This document shows positions 3,915 through 6,287 of a stretch of DNA of 6,287 nucleotides, one piece after another. The notes under the pieces were generated by a model. It did not search any database. It saw only the letters and a list, made by a program, of their open reading frames with translations, and was not told the DNA's origin. Location: positions 1 to 6,287 of the forward strand of contig CAJYHH010000327.1 of NCBI GenBank assembly GCA_913773825.1. Direction: 5' to 3'. This DNA is from Candidatus Sericytochromatia bacterium. GTDB lineage: Bacteria; Cyanobacteriota; Sericytochromatia; UBA7694. The position numbers were made by a program, and so were the translations under genes. Every line of letters starts with the position of its first letter. The first letter of the stretch is position 1.

Positions 3915-6287
3915 ATGTTTGATGCTGATGCCAATGAACTATTGCCGATTTTTATTCTTGAGATTCAAGAGCATCTTGAAAGTTATGATGATACTTTGCT
4001 CAGGCTGGAATCTGAGCCGGGTGATGCTCGGGTATTGGCAGAACTGTTTAGAATTTTGCACACGATTAAAGGCGGCTGCTCACTCTTTGGCTTTAATCGC
4101 CTAAGCCGGCTGGTGCATCATGCCGAAAATCTGGCTGCTGCTTTACGCTCAGGCCAGTTAAACGTCACACCTGATGTTTTAAGCGCGCTTTTTGCCAGCG
4201 GAGATACGCTACGGCATCGCCTGATTCAGATTCAAGAAACGGGTAAAGAACCTGCTCAAGATGATACTGCCCTGGCTGACCGGTTAGAAGCCTTGCTGAC
4301 TACCCCTCAGACTGCTGTCGTTTTGGCTTCTGAAGTTAAAGAGCACAAGCCAGTTGAAGCGCCTGCTTATCAAACAACTGAACCAAAGTCAGAAACGACA
4401 GCGCTGGCTGCAAAACTGCCGCCCGATCCGGCGGCTGGTAACGGACAGCCAAAAAATCAAGCCGCTATTCAAACCGCTATTGAGGAAGGTGAGTCTGCTT
4501 CTGAGTTAAAGACTGCTTCTCAAGCGCATGCATTTGCTGTATCAGTAACTGCGCAAAATCCAAATGATGCAGCGTTTATTCCCAATCAGTCTAATCAGTC
4601 TAATCAGGGCTCTGTAAGTGAGATTTTGCCAGATGCACCGCCAGGTGATGATACCCTGGCCCGTCGCAATGAAGGTTTGCTGCATGTAGATGTTCAGCTT
4701 TTAAATCGTCTTTTGGATCGAAGCTCTGAATTACTCTTGCTGCGTCATGCTTTTTTTCGGGCCACGCCAGGCACGGGTGAAATGAGTGCTAGAGATTATC
4801 AGCAGCTTTGCCAGCGTTATCAAGGTTTGGCGCTTGAGCTGCAAGAATCTTTGCTGCAAGTGCGAATGCAGCCAATTGGCCAGCTTTGGAAAACCTATCC
4901 ACGTCTGATTCGCGACCTGGGCCAACGGACAGGTAAGCAGCTGCAGCTGGTAACTGTGGGGGAAGAAACCGAGCTAGATAAAGCGATTCTTGAAGCCATT
5001 CGCGACCCGCTTGTCCATCTTTTACGTAATGCTGTTGATCATGGTTTTGAAACCCCTGATGCCCGTCAGGCTTTAGGTAAGCCTGCTCAGGGCAGCTTGC
5101 GTTTAAGCGCTTATCAAGATGAAGGCTCTATTTTTGTCTCGCTTGAAGATGATGGCCGCGGTTTGGACTATGAGGCGATTAAATCTCGCGGCATTGAACG
5201 TGGTTTAATTACAGCGGAACGTGCAGCCCAGTCCAGTGAAGAAGATTTTATTCAATTGTTATTTGAACCTGGATTTAGTACCGCAACCAAAGTGACGGAT
5301 TTGTCTGGGCGCGGAGTGGGTATGGATGTTGTCAGGACGAATCTGGCTCAGATTGGTGGCAGCATTGATGTGTTTAGTCAGAGTGGCGTTGGCACCAGAT
5401 TTACCATGCGTTTGCCGCTTACGCTGACACTGTTGCCAGCTTTATTGCTCAAGCAGGGTGGCCAACAATTGGCTTTGCCCCAGCATCATCTTAAAGAAAT
5501 TCTGACGCGCTCTCAGCTTGAAGAACTCAGCCTGGGTGAGCGGCCGTTTTGTCGCTGGCGTGGGCAGACTCTGCCCCTGGGTTTTTTGGGAGAATTGATG
5601 GGCAGCGGTGCGACAGAGTCAAATTTTATTGTGGTCTTGCAGGGTAAACGGCGTTTTGCCTTAGCAATCGAAGACGTGACAGAAATTCAGGAAGTTGCGG
5701 TCAAACCACTAAGTTCCCATTGGGAAAATTATCCTTTATTAGCGGGTGCAAGCTTGTTGGGTAGTGGTCAGCTGACGGTAGTGCTTAGTTTATCGGCGCT
5801 AGAAGCAAAAATTTGCCGCGAAGACGCTGATGCACGTACACAGACGCTACCCTTACCGCTGGATGTTTTAGATGCCTCAAGTGCGTTGCTTTTATGTGAA
5901 GCCCTGGGCGGTGGCCAATTGGCGCTGCCGCTAACCGAAGTTGAGGCGCTTGATGACCTTAAACCCGAACAATTGTTAAATCTGCCCGGTAGTGAAATTG
6001 TGTCGCGACGGGGTGAAATTGTCCCTGTACTCGATATTGGTGCTGCTTTGGCCGGGCGCCCACCCCAGCGCCAGATCGACAAGGCCTGTTCACTGGTGAT
6101 TTGTGAACGAGACGGTCGCCGATTGGGGCTATTAGTTGCCCAGGTGATTGATATTGTCGCTGACCAGGTCCAAGCTGAAGGTCCAGCTTTGCGAGGCGGA
6201 ATTTCTCGCACTGCCTTACTGGCTGAGGGTCCGGTTGAAGTTCTTGAACCCTCATATGTCTGGAGTCGGCTGGAGACTAAAGTATGA
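3915..6287 (+). CDS. cheA: CheA chemosensory histidine kinase with two C-terminal CheW-like domains
   Basis: I choose the ATG at 3915 (790 residues) over the in-frame GTG at 3885 because the protein then begins MFDADANELLPIFILEIQEHL, typical for a CheA P1 domain. The P1/Hpt carries His49 in LHTIKGG. Residues about 130-250 are a low-complexity Ala/Pro/Gln/Asn/Glu linker where a P2 response-regulator docking domain often lies; no P2 is recognisable. Residues about 255-320 fit the P3 dimerisation helices. The P4 ATPase shows HLLRNAVDHG (368-377), DDGRG (412-416), LFEPGFST (449-456) and SGRGVGMD (464-471). P5 follows (about 503-630), ending in a typical KPL...LLAGASLLGSGQLTVVLSL pattern. A second CheW-like domain (about 654-785) has the matching IVSRRGEIVPVLDIGAAL and RRLGLLVAQVIDI segments. 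The protein is cytosolic and would join a chemoreceptor/CheW array. It has no fused receiver, so it must phosphorylate a separate one; the adjacent REC-GGDEF protein is the nearest candidate. The stop lies in ATGA at the window edge. Confidence 0.95.
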   Translation: MFDADANELLPIFILEIQEHLESYDDTLLRLESEPGDARVLAELFRILHTIKGGCSLFGFNRLSRLVHHAENLAAALRSGQLNVTPDVLSALFASGDTLRHRLIQIQETGKEPAQDDTALADRLEALLTTPQTAVVLASEVKEHKPVEAPAYQTTEPKSETTALAAKLPPDPAAGNGQPKNQAAIQTAIEEGESASELKTASQAHAFAVSVTAQNPNDAAFIPNQSNQSNQGSVSEILPDAPPGDDTLARRNEGLLHVDVQLLNRLLDRSSELLLLRHAFFRATPGTGEMSARDYQQLCQRYQGLALELQESLLQVRMQPIGQLWKTYPRLIRDLGQRTGKQLQLVTVGEETELDKAILEAIRDPLVHLLRNAVDHGFETPDARQALGKPAQGSLRLSAYQDEGSIFVSLEDDGRGLDYEAIKSRGIERGLITAERAAQSSEEDFIQLLFEPGFSTATKVTDLSGRGVGMDVVRTNLAQIGGSIDVFSQSGVGTRFTMRLPLTLTLLPALLLKQGGQQLALPQHHLKEILTRSQLEELSLGERPFCRWRGQTLPLGFLGELMGSGATESNFIVVLQGKRRFALAIEDVTEIQEVAVKPLSSHWENYPLLAGASLLGSGQLTVVLSLSALEAKICREDADARTQTLPLPLDVLDASSALLLCEALGGGQLALPLTEVEALDDLKPEQLLNLPGSEIVSRRGEIVPVLDIGAALAGRPPQRQIDKACSLVICERDGRRLGLLVAQVIDIVADQVQAEGPALRGGISRTALLAEGPVEVLEPSYVWSRLETKV
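4584..4607 (+). repeat. 9-bp in-frame tandem repeat in the CheA linker (AATCAGTCT)
   Basis: AATCAGTCT is present twice in full plus a six-base partial third copy. It encodes Asn-Gln-Ser, Asn-Gln-Ser, Asn-Gln in the disordered linker between Hpt and P3 (residues 224-231). Because the unit is three codons, copy-number change by slippage would keep the reading frame and only alter linker length. Confidence 0.85.
6272..6287 (+). other. Possible ribosome binding site and ATGA start of a downstream coupled gene
   Basis: The CheA stop codon TGA (6285-6287) is embedded in ATGA, so an ATG begins at 6284. GGAG at 6272-6275 precedes it by eight bases. The same ATGA arrangement joins the first two signalling genes, so another gene of this operon probably starts here. 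Only its start codon is in the window and its product cannot be known. Confidence 0.5.

Noticed and set aside
5768..6211. 147-residue open frame on the minus strand within cheA
   Set aside because: It lies wholly inside a well-supported CheW-like coding region, has a composition typical of an antisense shadow and no recognisable domain.
1..6287. Mobile element, CRISPR array or defence system
   Set aside because: No transposase, integrase, terminal repeats, regularly spaced repeats or defence-type domains are visible; all coding space is explained by the hydrolase and signalling genes.

Overview
The window looks like a compact stretch of bacterial chromosome: four genes on the + strand, almost no spare DNA, mixed GC composition and Shine-Dalgarno starts. 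I see no mobile element, CRISPR array or RNA gene. The proteins are strongly bacterial. Multi-domain signalling genes of this type are typical of environmental Gram-negative or deep-branching phyla such as Cyanobacteria relatives, Deltaproteobacteria or Planctomycetes. The sequence alone does not fix the taxon.

Layout: (1) Bases 1-81 are a short leader with an imperfect dyad and a strong ribosome binding site. (2) Bases 82-1023 encode a 313-residue alpha/beta-hydrolase with a disordered N-terminus and no obvious signal peptide; its substrate is unknown. (3) Bases 1024-1136 are the only real intergenic gap. It opens with a 12-bp perfect tandem direct repeat and has no convincing intrinsic terminator. 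(4) Bases 1137-6287 are a tight three-gene signalling operon: a cytoplasmic hybrid histidine kinase (HAMP-like module, HisKA, HATPase, REC, Hpt), a REC-GGDEF diguanylate cyclase and a large CheA with two C-terminal CheW-like domains. The first two genes overlap by ATGA. The second and third are separated by one base. The CheA stop codon lies in another ATGA with a ribosome binding site upstream, so a fourth coupled gene probably begins at the very edge of the window.

Working model (inference): two histidine kinases, each ending in or starting with an Hpt domain, flank one free response regulator whose output is c-di-GMP synthesis. The CheA/REC-GGDEF pair recalls the Wsp chemosensory system (WspE-WspR). 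Here, however, CheA has no fused receiver, and a second Hpt-bearing hybrid kinase is encoded in the same operon, which suggests two inputs converging on one cyclase. No cheY, cheB, cheR or chemoreceptor gene is visible; any would have to lie outside the window.
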